64,000 nt of DNA from Hormoscilla sp. GM7CHS1pb. Its GTDB lineage: Bacteria; Cyanobacteriota; Cyanobacteriia; Cyanobacteriales; Desertifilaceae. The position numbers and the translations under genes were made by a program. The stretch is taken from assembly GCA_014323675.1 (NCBI GenBank), contig JACONN010000003.1, positions 806,001 to 870,000 of the forward strand, in the 5' to 3' direction. The notes under the pieces were generated by a model, which saw only the letters and a list, made by a program, of their open reading frames with translations, was not told the origin of the DNA and made no database searches. Positions 1 to 9,903 of this stretch are shown piece by piece; position 1 is the first letter of the stretch; each line of letters starts with the position of its first letter.

Positions 1-48
1 CCGGTTCTAGAAGTTAACTCCTTTGAATTGTTGGAATAGTGGAGGTAG

Positions 49-84
49 GGGCAAACTCATCTTATTTTTGAGATGAGTTTGCCC
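49..84. repeat. Perfect 14-bp stem-loop
   Basis: A perfect inverted repeat (GGGCAAACTCATCT and its complement) surrounds an 8-nt loop. No T-run follows, so a rho-independent terminator is not well supported. It may be one end of a mobile element or the 3' hairpin of a transcript lying left of the window. Confidence 0.6.
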
Positions 85-119
85 TGGAAATCATCCCCGG
101 TATGGTTGCTAGTGCTTTT

Positions 120-424
120 GGGTGTTGTCAAAAGTAGTTGATATCCTGGCAAAAAGGATTGCGCTGCGCGTACAAGCTACCCTGCGGGAACGACTCGGGC
201 AGATTACAGCGTAGCGAACGTAATACGAAAATTGCGTGTTATATGTAATTATTAGTAGTACAAAGGCGGGAGCCGACCGGGCAAATTACAGCGTAGCGAA
301 CGTAATACGAAAATTGCGTGTTATATGTAATTATTAGTAGTATAAGAGCGGGCGGGAGCCGCTTATCAACCGGTTAAATAGTCAGATATGACCTTTTCTT
401 TACCAACTGGTTTTGACCCCACCC
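120..424. mobile_element. MITE-like element, GGGTGTGGTCAAAA family, copy 1
   Basis: A roughly 305-bp non-coding segment begins with GGGTGTTGTCAAAAG and ends with the near inverted complement TTTTGACCCCACCC. The same terminal sequence recurs at 977-1124, 4043 and 15153. It encloses two 64-bp near-identical direct repeats at 197-260 and 279-342. No transposase is encoded, so a non-autonomous element is the simplest reading. Confidence 0.6.
197..342. repeat. Two 64-bp direct repeats, period 82 bp
   Basis: The segments 197-260 and 279-342 share almost the same sequence, containing AGCGTAGCGAACGTAATACG and ending ATTATTAGTAGTA. Only one or two bases differ. They lie inside the MITE-like element and have no coding potential. 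Confidence 0.75.
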
Positions 425-654
425 AGTGCTCTTGTATATTTAGCCCCTTGGCTTTTTGCTCCCAATTAAGCAAAAGGCCAGAATATTGAATAATTTCGTA
501 TCGTAATTCTATGATAATTTACGGAATTCCAAGAGTTTTCCGATGGCGAGGTAAATAAATTTGAAGTTTTATACTGTAACCTTCAACCTTGAACTTTTAT
601 ACTCGATCGGTCAGACTTCATCTGAGGAGATAGAAGTCGATCGCTGAGCAAAAA

Positions 655-676
655 CCCCCAGTCTATCAGCTGGGGG
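655..676. terminator. GC-rich hairpin in intergenic DNA
   Basis: CCCCCAG and CTGGGGG form a 7-bp stem around an 8-nt loop. Such CCCCCAG hairpins are common between cyanobacterial genes. There is no U-tract, so intrinsic termination is possible but unproven. The rest of 425-976 shows no gene. Confidence 0.4.
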
Positions 677-976
677 AGATAAATCAGGGTGTATCTACCA
701 TTCTTTTGTTCTCGGGTTTGCCACTACCATCCGGATAAATTTCAGCTCGCGGTAGGGTAATTTTTGGGGGTGCATATAAGAGCAACTTTTTGGAGTGCTA
801 AAGAGTCTAATTACAATTTGGCAATCTTGTACCTGCGACCAGGGCATGGGAATATTGGGTGCTTGGACTTCCCTGAATCTTATGGGAAGGCGTGGAAATT
901 GAGACTAAATAAAGCTGTTAACGGGAATTTGTCAGTTGCGTAGGGCGGGCGTCTCGCCTGCCCGTCAGTTGTCAGT

Positions 977-1124
977 GGGTGTGGTCAAAAACAGTTGGTA
1001 CGGGGAGATCCTCGCAGGGTGCAGGGCGAAGATATGTTATTTTATGTCATAATTTGCTTCGCCCCTACAGGGTATCCGACAGCAGGGAGGGCCTAGAAAC
1101 GATCAACGGGTTTTGACCACACCC
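977..1124. mobile_element. MITE-like element, GGGTGTGGTCAAAA family, copy 2
   Basis: A 148-bp element is bounded by perfect 14-bp terminal inverted repeats (GGGTGTGGTCAAAA at 977 and its complement ending at 1124). The 9-mer GTTGTCAGT directly abuts both ends (968-976 and 1125-1133), consistent with a target-site duplication, although the surrounding DNA is itself GTCAGTT-repetitive. It lies just upstream of the CHAT gene. A partner fragment with the same internal sequence lies just downstream of that gene. Confidence 0.7.
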
Positions 1125-1194
1125 GTTGTCAGTTGTCAATTTGAATGTAGCACGAAGCCTCGATTTGAGAAGCAAGCAGGAGTGCAGGTGAAGT

Positions 1195-3900
1195 GTGACT
1201 CAAGAATTTCATCTTTCTGTGACCCCGGTGGGAGCAGATACCTATTTAGTGCGGACGGAACAGGTGGCTCGTGGCGTGCCACTGGCAGAAGAGCAAGTTG
1301 TCTGGCCAGTTTCTGATTGGTTAAACCGGGCTCGTCAACTCTATTTAGACCCAATACAGGGCTGGCTAGAGACCCCTGTATTATCAAACTCAGAACCCGC
1401 TCTCCCTGTAGCCCCCGGGGGAGCACGACCAGCTCATTTATTGTCTCTGGGTCAGCAGCTCTATGAAGCTTTGTTTCAGGGGACTATTCGCGATAGTTGG
1501 CTGATCGCTGGGGTGCTAGCCCAGGACCGGGGCGAAAAGCTGCGGCTGCGGTTGGGACTGAAAACGTCCGATCGATGTCTCCTGGGTAGTAAGTTCCCAG
1601 GCGGAGCCTGGGAACGAGGTGCTCCCAGGAGACATCGAAGCCGTTTGGCTCGCTTGCCTTGGGAGGTGCTCCATGATGGCTCTCGCCCTCTTGCTACTGG
1701 CACGGATGTGGTGTTTTCTCGCTATCATCCGGTACATATCTCTTCATTTAATGGCTCTTCTGAACGGGAGTTATCAGCAGAGCGCTTAAAGATTTTAATG
1801 GCGATCGCGGCCCCGAGCGATCGAGAAACTCTGGAGCTGGAAAAGGAAGCCCGCAATTTGCAAGCGGAACTGCAACTGGCGAATGGGTCTGTTGGCCAAA
1901 TTCAACTGACAATCTTAGCTCAGGCAGACCGGGAGCAATTGACCCAAGCATTGGAACAAGGGAAATACGACGTTTTTCACTACGCGGGCCACAGTAACCT
2001 GGGGGTGTCTGGGGGAGAGATTTACCTGGTCAGTGGCAGAACTGGTTTGACGGAAAGGTTAAGTGGGGACGATCTGGCGGGGTTGCTAGTTAATAATGGC
2101 ATCCAGGTGGCGGTGTTGAATTCCTGCCGCAGTGCTGATGGGGTGGCCGAGAAGGGCGATTCGTCTGCGAAGACGCTACGCGATCGCAATTTGGCAGAAA
2201 CCCTGGTTTGGCGCGGTATTCCGGGGGTGTTGGCCATGGCCGAACGCATTCCAGATCGTGTGGCCCTCACTCTCAGCCAGCTGCTTTACCGCAACCTCAA
2301 GCAGGGCTATCCGATTGATTTGAGCCTGTCTCGTGCTAGACAGGGACTGATTTCTGCTTACGGTTCTCATCAGCTGTACTGGGCTTTGCCTATTCTTTAC
2401 CTCCAGCCTGGGTTTGACGGTTGTCTTACCTCCAACGGCTCCCGGGAATGGGATTGTCTGTCTGCTGAACCAGAAGATCTTTTGTCCGATGGGACGATTC
2501 TGCCAGATGGCGATCGCTGCGCGAAAAATCGCACCAAAGAACTTGGCTTATACCAGGAGGCGGTCTCTGACAAGGATAATGATTTACTGGCTGACAACAA
2601 TTTAGGCTTGACCTTATATAGTCAAGGACCTATTCATGATGCGATCGGGGTCAATCAGCTAGCTGCTTCGATGTCTCCTGGGAGCACTCGTACTACCCAG
2701 GAGACATTGCCAGCTAATCTGAATTTTGCTGATGCCCATTATAACTTGGGAGTGGCTTTTTACGAACAAGGACAGCTCGAACAGGCGATCGCCTCTTACC
2801 TCAAGGCGATCGAAATTAATCCTGACTTCGCTGATGCTCACAATAATTTGGGCATAGCTTTCTACGATCTGGGACGCATTGATGAGGCGATCGCCGCTTA
2901 CCAGCAGGCTCTTTTCATTGACCCCCTCCACGGTAATGCTAACTATAACTTGAATCTCGCCCGCCTGTCTGGATCCCCGCTCTCAGTTGCTGCGCCCACT
3001 AAGACTCGGGATCTGAAAGCAGAACAATTGTCAGCCGTTCTGGAGAGCGGGAATGAGAATTTATCTCAAGAGCAAATCTCAATTGAGAGTAAGTTTTTGA
3101 AATGGCTGTGCTTGGGGATGGGGGTAACTGCTTTATTTTTGTTCTTCGGGTTGTTTCGCTGGCAGCCTAGTTCCCGGTTGGACCCACTACCTCCCTACCT
3201 GGAGCCTACTCCGGAGACATCGAATGCTAATTCTGACTCTTCTAATGATAACATAAATATTACAGATCGCGCCGCTCAACTTTTCCGTGAGGGTAAGATC
3301 GACCTCGGGTCAACTGAGGTGGAAAAACTCTTAGACTCGGGCGTGCTCAACTTTGCTTTGGCAGCGATCGCTGCCGTGCCCAAAGATCAAATTAATCACT
3401 CCCGCATCAGTTATCTCCGGGGCCGACTGGCATGGCAGCAGATCCAACAAGGGAACAGCAACTACAGCTTGGACGATGTGCGACGTTTCTGGGAATGGGC
3501 CGCCAAGCAGGAAGGGGATAACCCTATTTATTACAATGCTCTTGGTTTTGCTTATTATGCTCTTGGTAATCTGGATGCAGCTTACTCAAGCTGGATCCAG
3601 GTACTGGAGTTGATTAAAAATTCCCAACTACCTGACCAAAAAACACAAGAAGTTTGCCCTGTTAATCAAGATGGATTGACTGCTTGTGCTGGGTTAGCTC
3701 TTGTGCTTTTCAAATCTGCCCAGAACTTACCTCCCGACCAACAGGATCCTTTGGGAGATCGGGTTCAATCCTTGCACCAGCAGGTTATCCAAGCCGATCC
3801 TACAAATTTTCAGCCCCTGGTCTTAGCTAACAATAACTGGCTCTGGACCGAAACTGCCATCGCTGATTGGCGAGCGCTATTTGTTAAGAATGAGAATTAA
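1195..3900 (+). CDS. CHAT-domain peptidase-like protein with TPR repeats and a membrane anchor
   Basis: This 901-residue protein starts at a GTG preceded by a purine-rich AGGTGAAG. The N-terminal half carries a CHAT (caspase-like clan CD peptidase) domain. The His motif DVFHYAGHS lies near residue 265 and the Cys motif VLNSCRS near 307, so the catalytic dyad looks intact. Two to three TPR units follow (about residues 510-580: DAHYNLGVAFYEQGQ, DAHNNLGIAFYDLGR). A hydrophobic helix (about 640-658, LCLGMGVTALFLFFGLF) and a second TPR-like C-terminal part complete it. It is probably a cytoplasmic sensor-protease tethered to the membrane, with unknown substrate. Two palindromic repeats sit in frame within it. 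Both flanks carry fragments of the same MITE family. Family assignment is firm; any cell-death or defence role is inference. Confidence 0.88.
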   Translation: MTQEFHLSVTPVGADTYLVRTEQVARGVPLAEEQVVWPVSDWLNRARQLYLDPIQGWLETPVLSNSEPALPVAPGGARPAHLLSLGQQLYEALFQGTIRDSWLIAGVLAQDRGEKLRLRLGLKTSDRCLLGSKFPGGAWERGAPRRHRSRLARLPWEVLHDGSRPLATGTDVVFSRYHPVHISSFNGSSERELSAERLKILMAIAAPSDRETLELEKEARNLQAELQLANGSVGQIQLTILAQADREQLTQALEQGKYDVFHYAGHSNLGVSGGEIYLVSGRTGLTERLSGDDLAGLLVNNGIQVAVLNSCRSADGVAEKGDSSAKTLRDRNLAETLVWRGIPGVLAMAERIPDRVALTLSQLLYRNLKQGYPIDLSLSRARQGLISAYGSHQLYWALPILYLQPGFDGCLTSNGSREWDCLSAEPEDLLSDGTILPDGDRCAKNRTKELGLYQEAVSDKDNDLLADNNLGLTLYSQGPIHDAIGVNQLAASMSPGSTRTTQETLPANLNFADAHYNLGVAFYEQGQLEQAIASYLKAIEINPDFADAHNNLGIAFYDLGRIDEAIAAYQQALFIDPLHGNANYNLNLARLSGSPLSVAAPTKTRDLKAEQLSAVLESGNENLSQEQISIESKFLKWLCLGMGVTALFLFFGLFRWQPSSRLDPLPPYLEPTPETSNANSDSSNDNINITDRAAQLFREGKIDLGSTEVEKLLDSGVLNFALAAIAAVPKDQINHSRISYLRGRLAWQQIQQGNSNYSLDDVRRFWEWAAKQEGDNPIYYNALGFAYYALGNLDAAYSSWIQVLELIKNSQLPDQKTQEVCPVNQDGLTACAGLALVLFKSAQNLPPDQQDPLGDRVQSLHQQVIQADPTNFQPLVLANNNWLWTETAIADWRALFVKNEN
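1573..1637. repeat. Palindromic repeat inserted in the CHAT coding sequence
   Basis: CGATGTCTCCTGGG at 1573 is mirrored exactly by CCCAGGAGACATCG ending at 1637. An inner palindrome, TTCCCAGGCGGAGCCTGGGAA, lies between. The stretch encodes an odd Gly/Arg-rich linker just before the conserved LARLPWEVLHDG block. It looks like a small mobile palindrome absorbed into the protein. Confidence 0.75.
2669..2709. repeat. Second, shorter copy of the CGATGTCTCCTGGG palindrome
   Basis: The outer stem CGATGTCTCCTGGG / CCCAGGAGACATTG matches the 1573-1637 repeat, but the centre is a different, shorter loop. It is also in frame, between the CHAT domain and the first clear TPR unit. Confidence 0.75.
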
Positions 3901-3952
3901 AAATTGAGAATTGCTTCGAGTCAATTAAGAAACCCGGTTTCGCAGTTTCTTT

Positions 3953-4043
3953 ATGTCATAATTGGTCGCCCGAATGCTTCGCCCCTACAGGGGTATCCGA
4001 CGGCTGGGAGGTCATAAACGATCAACGGGTTTTGACCACACCC
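3953..4043. mobile_element. Truncated MITE, GGGTGTGGTCAAAA family
   Basis: This matches the right half of the 977-1124 element, sharing the internal CTTCGCCCCTACAGG, GTATCCGAC and ATCAACGGGTTTTGACC, and ends in the same terminal repeat. The left terminal repeat is missing. With the upstream copy it brackets the CHAT gene. Confidence 0.65.
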
Positions 4044-4120
4044 GCCAGCTAGAGACTGCGAAGTTCTCACCATCAGACGAATTTCTTGTGACAAGCCATT
4101 CTCCAATGTTATGCTGTCTA

Positions 4121-4182
4121 GTAATATTACATTGGATTAATGTAATATTACATTGGATTAGGATAAGATTACATTGGCTTAG
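4121..4182. repeat. Three tandem ~20-bp AT-rich repeats
   Basis: The unit TAATATTACATTGGATTA occurs twice exactly, then once in degenerate form (AAGATTACATTGGCTTAG). No coding potential is seen. Confidence 0.65.
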
Positions 4183-4299
4183 AGTAAGCCAGCAATAGTT
4201 AATTGTCAGCCAACTGATTGTCTTGCTGCGTGTTGAAATAGCTAATGAGTTGAAATTACTCGCTCCGGGGCTCCCGTTAAATATACGTAAGTTCGACAG

Positions 4300-4480
4300 T
4301 TACTCTCTTCTAAGGTGTCGATTTGCCTCAAAAGTAATAGCATAACGCCAATTCAAGCGCAGAGCAAAACTCCCATCTTGCAGCATCAGTTGCAGCATCG
4401 GAAAACCCCCGATCGCCCAGGATGCCGGAGAAACAGCCGGAACAAAAGCCAAAGGCAACCATTGTCCGGCCAAGAGATGT
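4300..4480 (-). pseudogene. 3' remnant of an unrecognised protein gene
   Basis: On the minus strand an open stretch of about 60 codons (…LLAGQWLPLAFVPAVSP…, ending in …ANRHLRRE) runs to a TAA without a start codon. It has protein-like composition but I do not recognise the family. It sits between the CHAT gene and the broken fibro-slime gene, so it is most likely a fragment. Confidence 0.3.
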
Positions 4481-4578
4481 TTACATGAGTAATTAAGTAA
4501 AAATTACGATGGCAAATCTGTCAAAAGTAGGGTTTAATATAGAATATACTTCTTATGAAAGAGGCAGAAAACCAATGA

Positions 4579-6009
4579 AGAGACTATAAGAAACCTATCT
4601 ACCAGACTTTCAGTGGGATCTTTGAGGCTAGTTGCTGGGGCCATTATTTTCCCATAGACGGACAACTGCTGGGAAATCAAAATCGCAGCCACAATTACCA
4701 CTTCACTACGGAAATCGAGTCCACTTTTACTTATGAAGGAGGAGAAGTTTTTAACTTTTTGGGAGATGATGATGTCTGGGTTTTCATTAATAACAAACTG
4801 GCGGTCGATCTGGGTGGAATTCACGGTCCTGTAAGTGAGAGTATTAACTTGGACAGTCTCGAAATAGTTGTGGGAGAGACTTATCCTATCAAAATTTTCC
4901 ATGCCGAACGAAGAACTATCGGAACTAATGTTACCAGTAAAGAGTTTGAACTAACAGTTGTAGAAGCCGGACATAACCGGCTTCCAGAGATCGCGTCTAC
5001 CCCTCGGGAACAAGTGCGATTGGGAAGTGATTATCTCTATCAATTAGAGGTGTTTGACCCGGATAATAATCCGCTGGAAATAACGCTGTCAGGCCCAATT
5101 GGGATGGAAATTGATGGGGATGGATTGGTATTCTGGCGACCTACTGCTGTACAATTTGGACCGAATGAGGTGGCGATCGCGATCGCGGACTCCCTGGGAG
5201 GGGTTACCCGACAAGAGTTTACAATTAATGTCACATCTCAAGATACAAACAGTCCGCCGTCAATTACATCGGCCCCGAGTTTCGGGGCGGTGGCGGGACG
5301 AGAATACTCATATAATTTGACCGGGACTGACCCGGATGGGGACTTGCTATTGTGGGAACTTACAAACCCCCCGGCGGGAATGACGCTAGATCCAAAGTCA
5401 GGGTTTTTACGCTGGACGCCTGAGGTCTATCAGGTAGGAAATTATCCCATTGATATCCGGTTGTTAGATAGTCGCGGTGCCTTTACGGGTCAAACTTTTG
5501 AAATTGATGTGAGGGGTGTAAACACTCCACCCATTATTATATCACCGCCAATTACTGCCGCCGCAGTGGATAATCCTTATGAGTATCAGGCGATCGCAAC
5601 GGATGCGGAAAATGATATTCTGACTTATAGCTTGACAGGTGCAGTACCGTCGGGGATGACGATTAATAGCGCCACGGGATTGATTTCATGGACGCCGCAG
5701 AATTCTCATGTAGGGTTGGAGAAGGTTTCGGTCCTGGTCTCAGATAGTTTGGGGGCGATCGCGTCTCAAGATTATGGCATAATGGTAGAGTCGGTAGCGG
5801 CTAACCTACCTCCAGCAATTACGTCAGTGCCGATCTACGGTGCGGCGGCGGGAGAGGTTTATTCCTATATGAGTAACACCCCTCTGACAGTAAAACATAC
5901 CACAGTTACTGCTTTAAGAGCCCCCCGAGCAATGACACCAATTTCACCCTCGTTCACCCTCGTTCCCACGGCTCTGCCTGGGGCGCAGCCATTCCTTTTC
6001 AAAGTATAG
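4579..6009 (+). pseudogene. Fibro-slime / Ig-like (cadherin-type) surface protein, truncated at both ends
   Basis: From about 4600 the frame encodes a fibro-slime domain (FTYEGGEVFNFLGDDDVWVF, then INNKLAVDLGGIHG and ERRTIGTN). Four putative Ig/He_PIG units follow, each with the pattern PP.I.S.P…A..G..Y.Y….D…G..L.W.P. The frame is closed by a TGA at 4576 with no ATG/GTG after it before the conserved domain; TTG at 4759 would begin in mid-domain. The last ~45 residues after SYMSNTP lose all similarity and run through repeat-like DNA (CCCTCGTTC twice). It was once probably a secreted adhesin-like protein and is now probably dead. Confidence 0.7.
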
Positions 6010-7074
6010 TTACTGGCTTTTTCCGGAATGTCGTTCCAGGGCCAATTGAATCAACTGGTCTACCAATTGAGGGAAAGACACGCCTGTTTGCGCCCATAAT
6101 TGAGGATACATGCTGGTGGCCGTAAACCCTGGCAGGCTGTTGATTTCATTAATCAAGACTGCCCCTGTGGCTTCCACATAGAAAAAGTCTACCCTTGCTA
6201 GACCCGCTGCGTCTATAGCCGCAAATGCTTGCAGGGCCATCTCCTGGATTTTAGCAGTAATCTCTGCTGGGACCGGCGCTGGTATGATTAAATCTGCTTT
6301 CCCCGCTGTGTATTTTGTTTCATAGTCATAGAAATCACTTTTATAAGTAATCTCCCCTACTACAGAAGCTTTGGGTCGATCGTTGCCTAAAACAGCACAT
6401 TCCAGTTCCCGCCCGATCGCCGCTGCTTCCACTACTATACGTCTGTCATAGGTGGCGGCATTATCCAGGGCCGCTTCTAACTCAGCCCGCGATCGCACTT
6501 TACTAATGCCCAACGATGACCCTAAATTCGCTGGTTTGACAAAGCAGGGATAGCCCAAACCCTCTTCCAGGCGATCGCATAGTTTCGGGAACACGCAAGG
6601 ATTGGACCAGATATCGGCGCGATTAACCGATCTATACTTTACCTGGGGCAAGCCCGATCGGGCAAATATCATTTTCATCGCAATCTTATCCATGCCCAGG
6701 GCCGAACCCAGCACCCCCGTCCCCACACAGGCAACTTGCATTAATTTCAGCAATCCCTGCACCGTGCCATCTTCCCCATTGGGACCGTGGAGGATGGGAA
6801 ACCAGACATCTATTTTTTCCATGTCCGGAGGAAATTCCCACAGGGATCTGCCCGAACTCGTCTCTTGTGGTTTACCTGATTCTAGCACCTGCCGGGCCGT
6901 TTCTCCTGCTTGCCAGATGCCATCCTTTTGGATGTATACTGGCCATAGTTCGTACTTGCTAGTGTTTTCAGACTCTAACAGCGCCCTGGCGATCGCCCTC
7001 GCTGAGAATATTGAGACTTCATGTTCTCCCGAACAACCGCCAAACAGCAGCCCTACTCGCCGTTTCTCCATCAC
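6010..7074 (-). CDS. ddl: D-alanine--D-alanine ligase
   Basis: This 354-residue ATP-grasp enzyme joins two D-alanines for the peptidoglycan pentapeptide in the cytoplasm. The N-terminal signature [13 protein letters not shown] is at residues 9-21. The ATP-grasp centre has [14 protein letters not shown], and the C-terminal Mg-binding motif [17 protein letters not shown] is intact. Length matches the family. The start is ATG at 7074, with a second Met immediately after. It lies downstream of miaB on the same strand, but 355 bp of repeat-containing DNA separates them, so an operon is not assured. Confidence 0.95.
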   Translation of the reverse strand: MMEKRRVGLLFGGCSGEHEVSIFSARAIARALLESENTSKYELWPVYIQKDGIWQAGETARQVLESGKPQETSSGRSLWEFPPDMEKIDVWFPILHGPNGEDGTVQGLLKLMQVACVGTGVLGSALGMDKIAMKMIFARSGLPQVKYRSVNRADIWSNPCVFPKLCDRLEEGLGYPCFVKPANLGSSLGISKVRSRAELEAALDNAATYDRRIVVEAAAIGRELECAVLGNDRPKASVVGEITYKSDFYDYETKYTAGKADLIIPAPVPAEITAKIQEMALQAFAAIDAAGLARVDFFYVEATGAVLINEINSLPGFTATSMYPQLWAQTGVSFPQLVDQLIQLALERHSGKSQ

Positions 7075-7213
7075 TCCTCCTCTCCATCGGACTACCTCTA
7101 TTATGTCACCTTCTGTCTGGACTACACCCTCACTTAATCTTTTCTTTAATCATGATACCGGTTCCAATTCCTTCTCTTCGCTGCTATCCCGCCGTTCAAA
7201 CCCCCGGCTAATA

Positions 7214-7241
7214 GCTAAAGTCGGTTTTAACCGACTAATAG
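7214..7241. repeat. Cyanobacterial AGTCGGTTTTAACCGACT hairpin
   Basis: AGTCGGTT and AACCGACT form a tight stem, extended outside by partly pairing GCTA/TAGC sequence. Hairpins with this core are a dispersed intergenic repeat in cyanobacteria. It lies between miaB and ddl and could affect transcript stability. Confidence 0.6.
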
Positions 7242-7369
7242 CATAATTCTTAAGCAACTGTAGGTTTGGTTTTGCTGGCGCTTAACTCAACCTAGGGTAT
7301 TAAGGGCGATCGCTACTACCAGGTTTTGCCAGAAACAGGTTGCTGAAAGTTCTTGCAATAGCTGTTTTC

Positions 7370-7437
7370 ACTACGAACTGCAAACGCAAAGCGCGTTTAC
7401 TACGAACCTGCAAACGCAAAGCGCTTTTACTACAAAC
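7370..7437. repeat. Tandem 30-bp repeat overlapping the miaB 3' end
   Basis: The unit ACTACGAACTGCAAACGCAA followed by AGCGCGTTT is present twice with small changes. A third partial unit overlaps the miaB stop codon (7430-7432). Confidence 0.75.
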
Positions 7438-8773
7438 CGCGATCGCCCGTTAGGCTAAATGCCCGCACCTCCGTAATTTTCACCCTAACCAACTGACCCT
7501 TTAATTCCTCCAGGTCGCCCTCGCAGAACGTCAGGCGATTCGATCTCGTCCTTCCCATAACTTGACCGTCATTCTTGGGATTTTTATCTTCCACTAAGAC
7601 CTCTTCTATCCGTCCCAAATAGCGTTGCGAACGTTCTACTGCTTTCCTCGCCACTAGATGATTCAGACGTTGCAGTCGATCGCCCTTTACTTCCTCGCTT
7701 ACCTGATTCTCCCATAAGGCGGCGGGAGTTCCCGGACGCGGCGAATAGGCCGCTGTATTTAACTGGTCGAACCCAATCTCATCCACCAATTTTAAGGTAT
7801 TTTCAAACTGCGCTTCTGTCTCCCCGGGAAATCCTACGATCGCATCAGCCGTAATTGCCGCATCTGGCATGATGGCCCGAATGCGATCGATAATCTGCCG
7901 ATATTTCTCATGGGTATAACCCCGCGCCATTGCCTTCAGGATATCGTTATCCCCCGACTGAAAGGGTATGTGAAAATGTTCGCATACTTTCGGCAATTCC
8001 GCACAAGCTTTAATCAATCTTTCTGTAAAATACCGGGGATGGCTGGTGGCAAAACGGATGCGATCGATTCCCGGCACGTCATGCACGAAGTACAGCAAGT
8101 CTGTAAAGGTATGCTTGTGACGCCCCTCCGCCGTCACGCCTGGTAAGTCCCGTCCGTAAGCATCGATATTTTGCCCCAGCAGGGTCACTTCTTTATAGCC
8201 ACTGCGCCCTATTTCTGTCATTTCCGCGCGAATTGCTTCTGCCCTGCGGGATTGTTCTACACCTCGGACATTGGGTACGACACAATAAGTACAGCGTTCG
8301 TTGCAGCCATAAATTACATTCACCCAAGCTGTCACTCTGCTGTCCCGGCGCGGCTTCGTGATATCTTCCATGATGTGAATGGGTTCTGTGGCCACTACCT
8401 GATTCCCCTCAAATACCTGTTCTAATAACGAGTCCAGGCGGTTGGCATGTTGCGGTCCCATCACTAAATCTAATTCTGGCACTCGCCGCCGCAGCGCTTC
8501 TCCTGCTTGCTGGGCCACGCAACCGGCAACTACTAAGGTGAGACCCGGTTCTTCTTGCTTGCGCTTCGCCTGTCTCCCTAGGTAAGAATAAACCTTTTGT
8601 TCCGCGTTATCCCGAATCGTACAGGTGTTGTAGAGGATTAACTCCGCCTGGTTGGGGTCTTCTGACCACTCAAAGCCCATATTTTCCAGTATACCTGCCA
8701 TGCGCTCCGAGTCTGCTTTGTTCATCTGGCAGCCGAATGTGGTGATGTGATAGCGGCGAGTCGATGTTGTCAT
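7430..8773 (-). CDS. miaB: tRNA-2-methylthio-N6-dimethylallyladenosine synthase
   Basis: This 447-residue radical-SAM methylthiotransferase modifies i6A37 to ms2i6A37 in tRNAs reading UNN codons. The N-terminal UPF0004 domain carries cluster cysteines ([32 protein letters not shown]). The radical-SAM motif CNERCTYC lies near residue 155, and a C-terminal TRAM domain ([20 protein letters not shown]) is present. Length is standard and the ATG at 8773 fits the family start. It ends in a tandem repeat. Confidence 0.95.
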   Translation of the reverse strand: MTTSTRRYHITTFGCQMNKADSERMAGILENMGFEWSEDPNQAELILYNTCTIRDNAEQKVYSYLGRQAKRKQEEPGLTLVVAGCVAQQAGEALRRRVPELDLVMGPQHANRLDSLLEQVFEGNQVVATEPIHIMEDITKPRRDSRVTAWVNVIYGCNERCTYCVVPNVRGVEQSRRAEAIRAEMTEIGRSGYKEVTLLGQNIDAYGRDLPGVTAEGRHKHTFTDLLYFVHDVPGIDRIRFATSHPRYFTERLIKACAELPKVCEHFHIPFQSGDNDILKAMARGYTHEKYRQIIDRIRAIMPDAAITADAIVGFPGETEAQFENTLKLVDEIGFDQLNTAAYSPRPGTPAALWENQVSEEVKGDRLQRLNHLVARKAVERSQRYLGRIEEVLVEDKNPKNDGQVMGRTRSNRLTFCEGDLEELKGQLVRVKITEVRAFSLTGDRGL

Positions 8774-9093
8774 GGGTGATTTTCTCCTGATTCAGCCGAA
8801 ACTGCCTTGATTATAATTGGATCTTATTAATAGAGGCAGTTCAATCTTATCATATCAATTCCTCACTCTCACCTCATCTGCGTTCCTGGAGCGGGGTGAA
8901 TATTGCTAATTTACAATAGTCCGGACAGTTCTGGTAACGTAGCTGTAAGGCTTACAGGGTAAGTCTTTGCTCGATAGAGCAATTTTTGGCAAGTTAGCCC
9001 TGGGGCTGATATTGAAAAAATTAAAGCAAGTAGGCTGCAACCCTTGCATTGTCGTCGTTCTGGGGTCAAAAAAATGTCCGGAGTATTGAATTT

Positions 9094-9195
9094 AAGTACA
9101 TGGACAAAATTAATTTCACACACTCTCTCGCGCTAGTCTCCATATCCGGAGCATGTCGCCCATGGCTATGTGCAATTATTTTTGTCTAACTACTT
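9094..9195. mobile_element. 102-bp MITE-like element, AAGTAGTTAGACAAAA ends
   Basis: The left end AAGTACATGGACAAAA and right end TTTTGTCTAACTACTT are imperfect 16-bp inverted repeats. A compact derivative with both ends almost adjoining lies at 17751-17799, and a half-site is seen near 38255. No ORF is present. DNA at 8774-9093 shows no convincing gene. Confidence 0.55.
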
Positions 9196-9272
9196 ATAAT
9201 TGCCAATTGACAATTGCGAAGACCAGCAGATCCGATCTCTCGCACTAATAATAGTAATGGAGTTTCTAGACA

Positions 9273-9591
9273 ATGCTCAATAAAGAACTATTTCTCTGCC
9301 GCGTCTGTGGTCTCGAACAAGACGATACTCCTTGGGGAGAGGATGGCAAAACAGCATCTTTCAACATATGCGATTGCTGTGCGGTGTCTGGAGCATGCCG
9401 CGTCCTTCAGGACAAGAGCATGCGGAAGACGCCGGTGTTGACTTTGGCTACCAGGATGCGAAACTCACAGGAATCAAAAAATATCGTGAAAGATGGTTGT
9501 CTCAAGGAGCCCCTGGTTCTGGCCAAAAGCGAAGCCAGAAAATTGGGATTTAGAAGAACAGTTACAGCAAATTACTACCGCTTTTCGGTAA
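9273..9591 (+). pseudogene. Small Cys-rich (CxxC…CDCC) hypothetical protein, disrupted by a palindromic repeat
   Basis: The start MLNKELFLCRVCGLEQDD and the motif FNICDCC lead into a 53-bp repeat at 9381-9433. The protein then resumes in another frame (VDFGYQDAKLTGIKKYRERW). After a second frame change at a C-run near 9510 it ends as ENWDLEEQLQQITTAFR with TAA at 9589-9591. CxxC plus CDCC suggests a small metal-binding protein; the family is a widespread hypothetical whose function I do not know. The same repeat is 54 bp and in frame elsewhere; here it is 53 bp and breaks the frame. Confidence 0.7.
9381..9433. repeat. 54-bp-type palindromic repeat, copy A (53 bp)
   Basis: It begins GCGGTGTCTGGAGC and ends GCGGAAGACGCC. 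The central CGTCCTTCAGGACAAGAGCA is shared with copies at 23394-23447 and 24569-24621. CCGCG…TGCGG forms an inner stem. Confidence 0.85.
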
Positions 9592-9644
9592 ATTGGGATT
9601 CGGAATGCGAGAGTGCATTTCAATGCAAGGTATTCGGCGAAGAG

Positions 9645-9899
9645 TTAAGCTACTGAATGTACTTTTTTCGGGGCAAGACTGACTACCTCGAATTGGTCGG
9701 GATAAAGGATGACGTTTTCATAGTCGAAACCGGACACCCACCTTTCATCAGGGATAGCCAAATCGACGGCGTAACCTTCTAGAGGCTGTTCGTAACATTC
9801 CACTATCGCTCCCATTGTCCCCTTGGGGATGAGGCGATCGCCAAAATCGGAATTTACGTCCACCAATGTCCTAATTTCATCGTATATTTTAGCTTTCAT
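9645..9899 (-). CDS. DUF4926 family protein
   Basis: This is an 84-residue protein. A small SH3-like β-fold is expected from the pattern LIPKGTMGAIVECYEQPLEGYAVDL (quoted here only for its GTxGxIV core). DUF4926 proteins are common in cyanobacteria, often beside DUF6883 genes. It lies 4 bp downstream of the DUF6883 gene on the same strand, so the two are likely cotranscribed. A toxin-antitoxin-like or immunity role is suggested by the pairing but is inference. Confidence 0.75.
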   Translation of the reverse strand: MKAKIYDEIRTLVDVNSDFGDRLIPKGTMGAIVECYEQPLEGYAVDLAIPDERWVSGFDYENVILYPDQFEVVSLAPKKVHSVA

Positions 9900-9903
9900 T
9901 CTG

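Noticed and set aside
197..342. Possible CRISPR-like spacing of two 64-bp repeats
   Set aside because: Only two units, too long for CRISPR repeats, inside a MITE-like element, and no cas genes anywhere in the window.
8911..9123. 70-codon minus-strand open frame
   Set aside because: It runs through intergenic repeat DNA and into the end of a MITE-like element. No family resemblance or ribosome site was seen.
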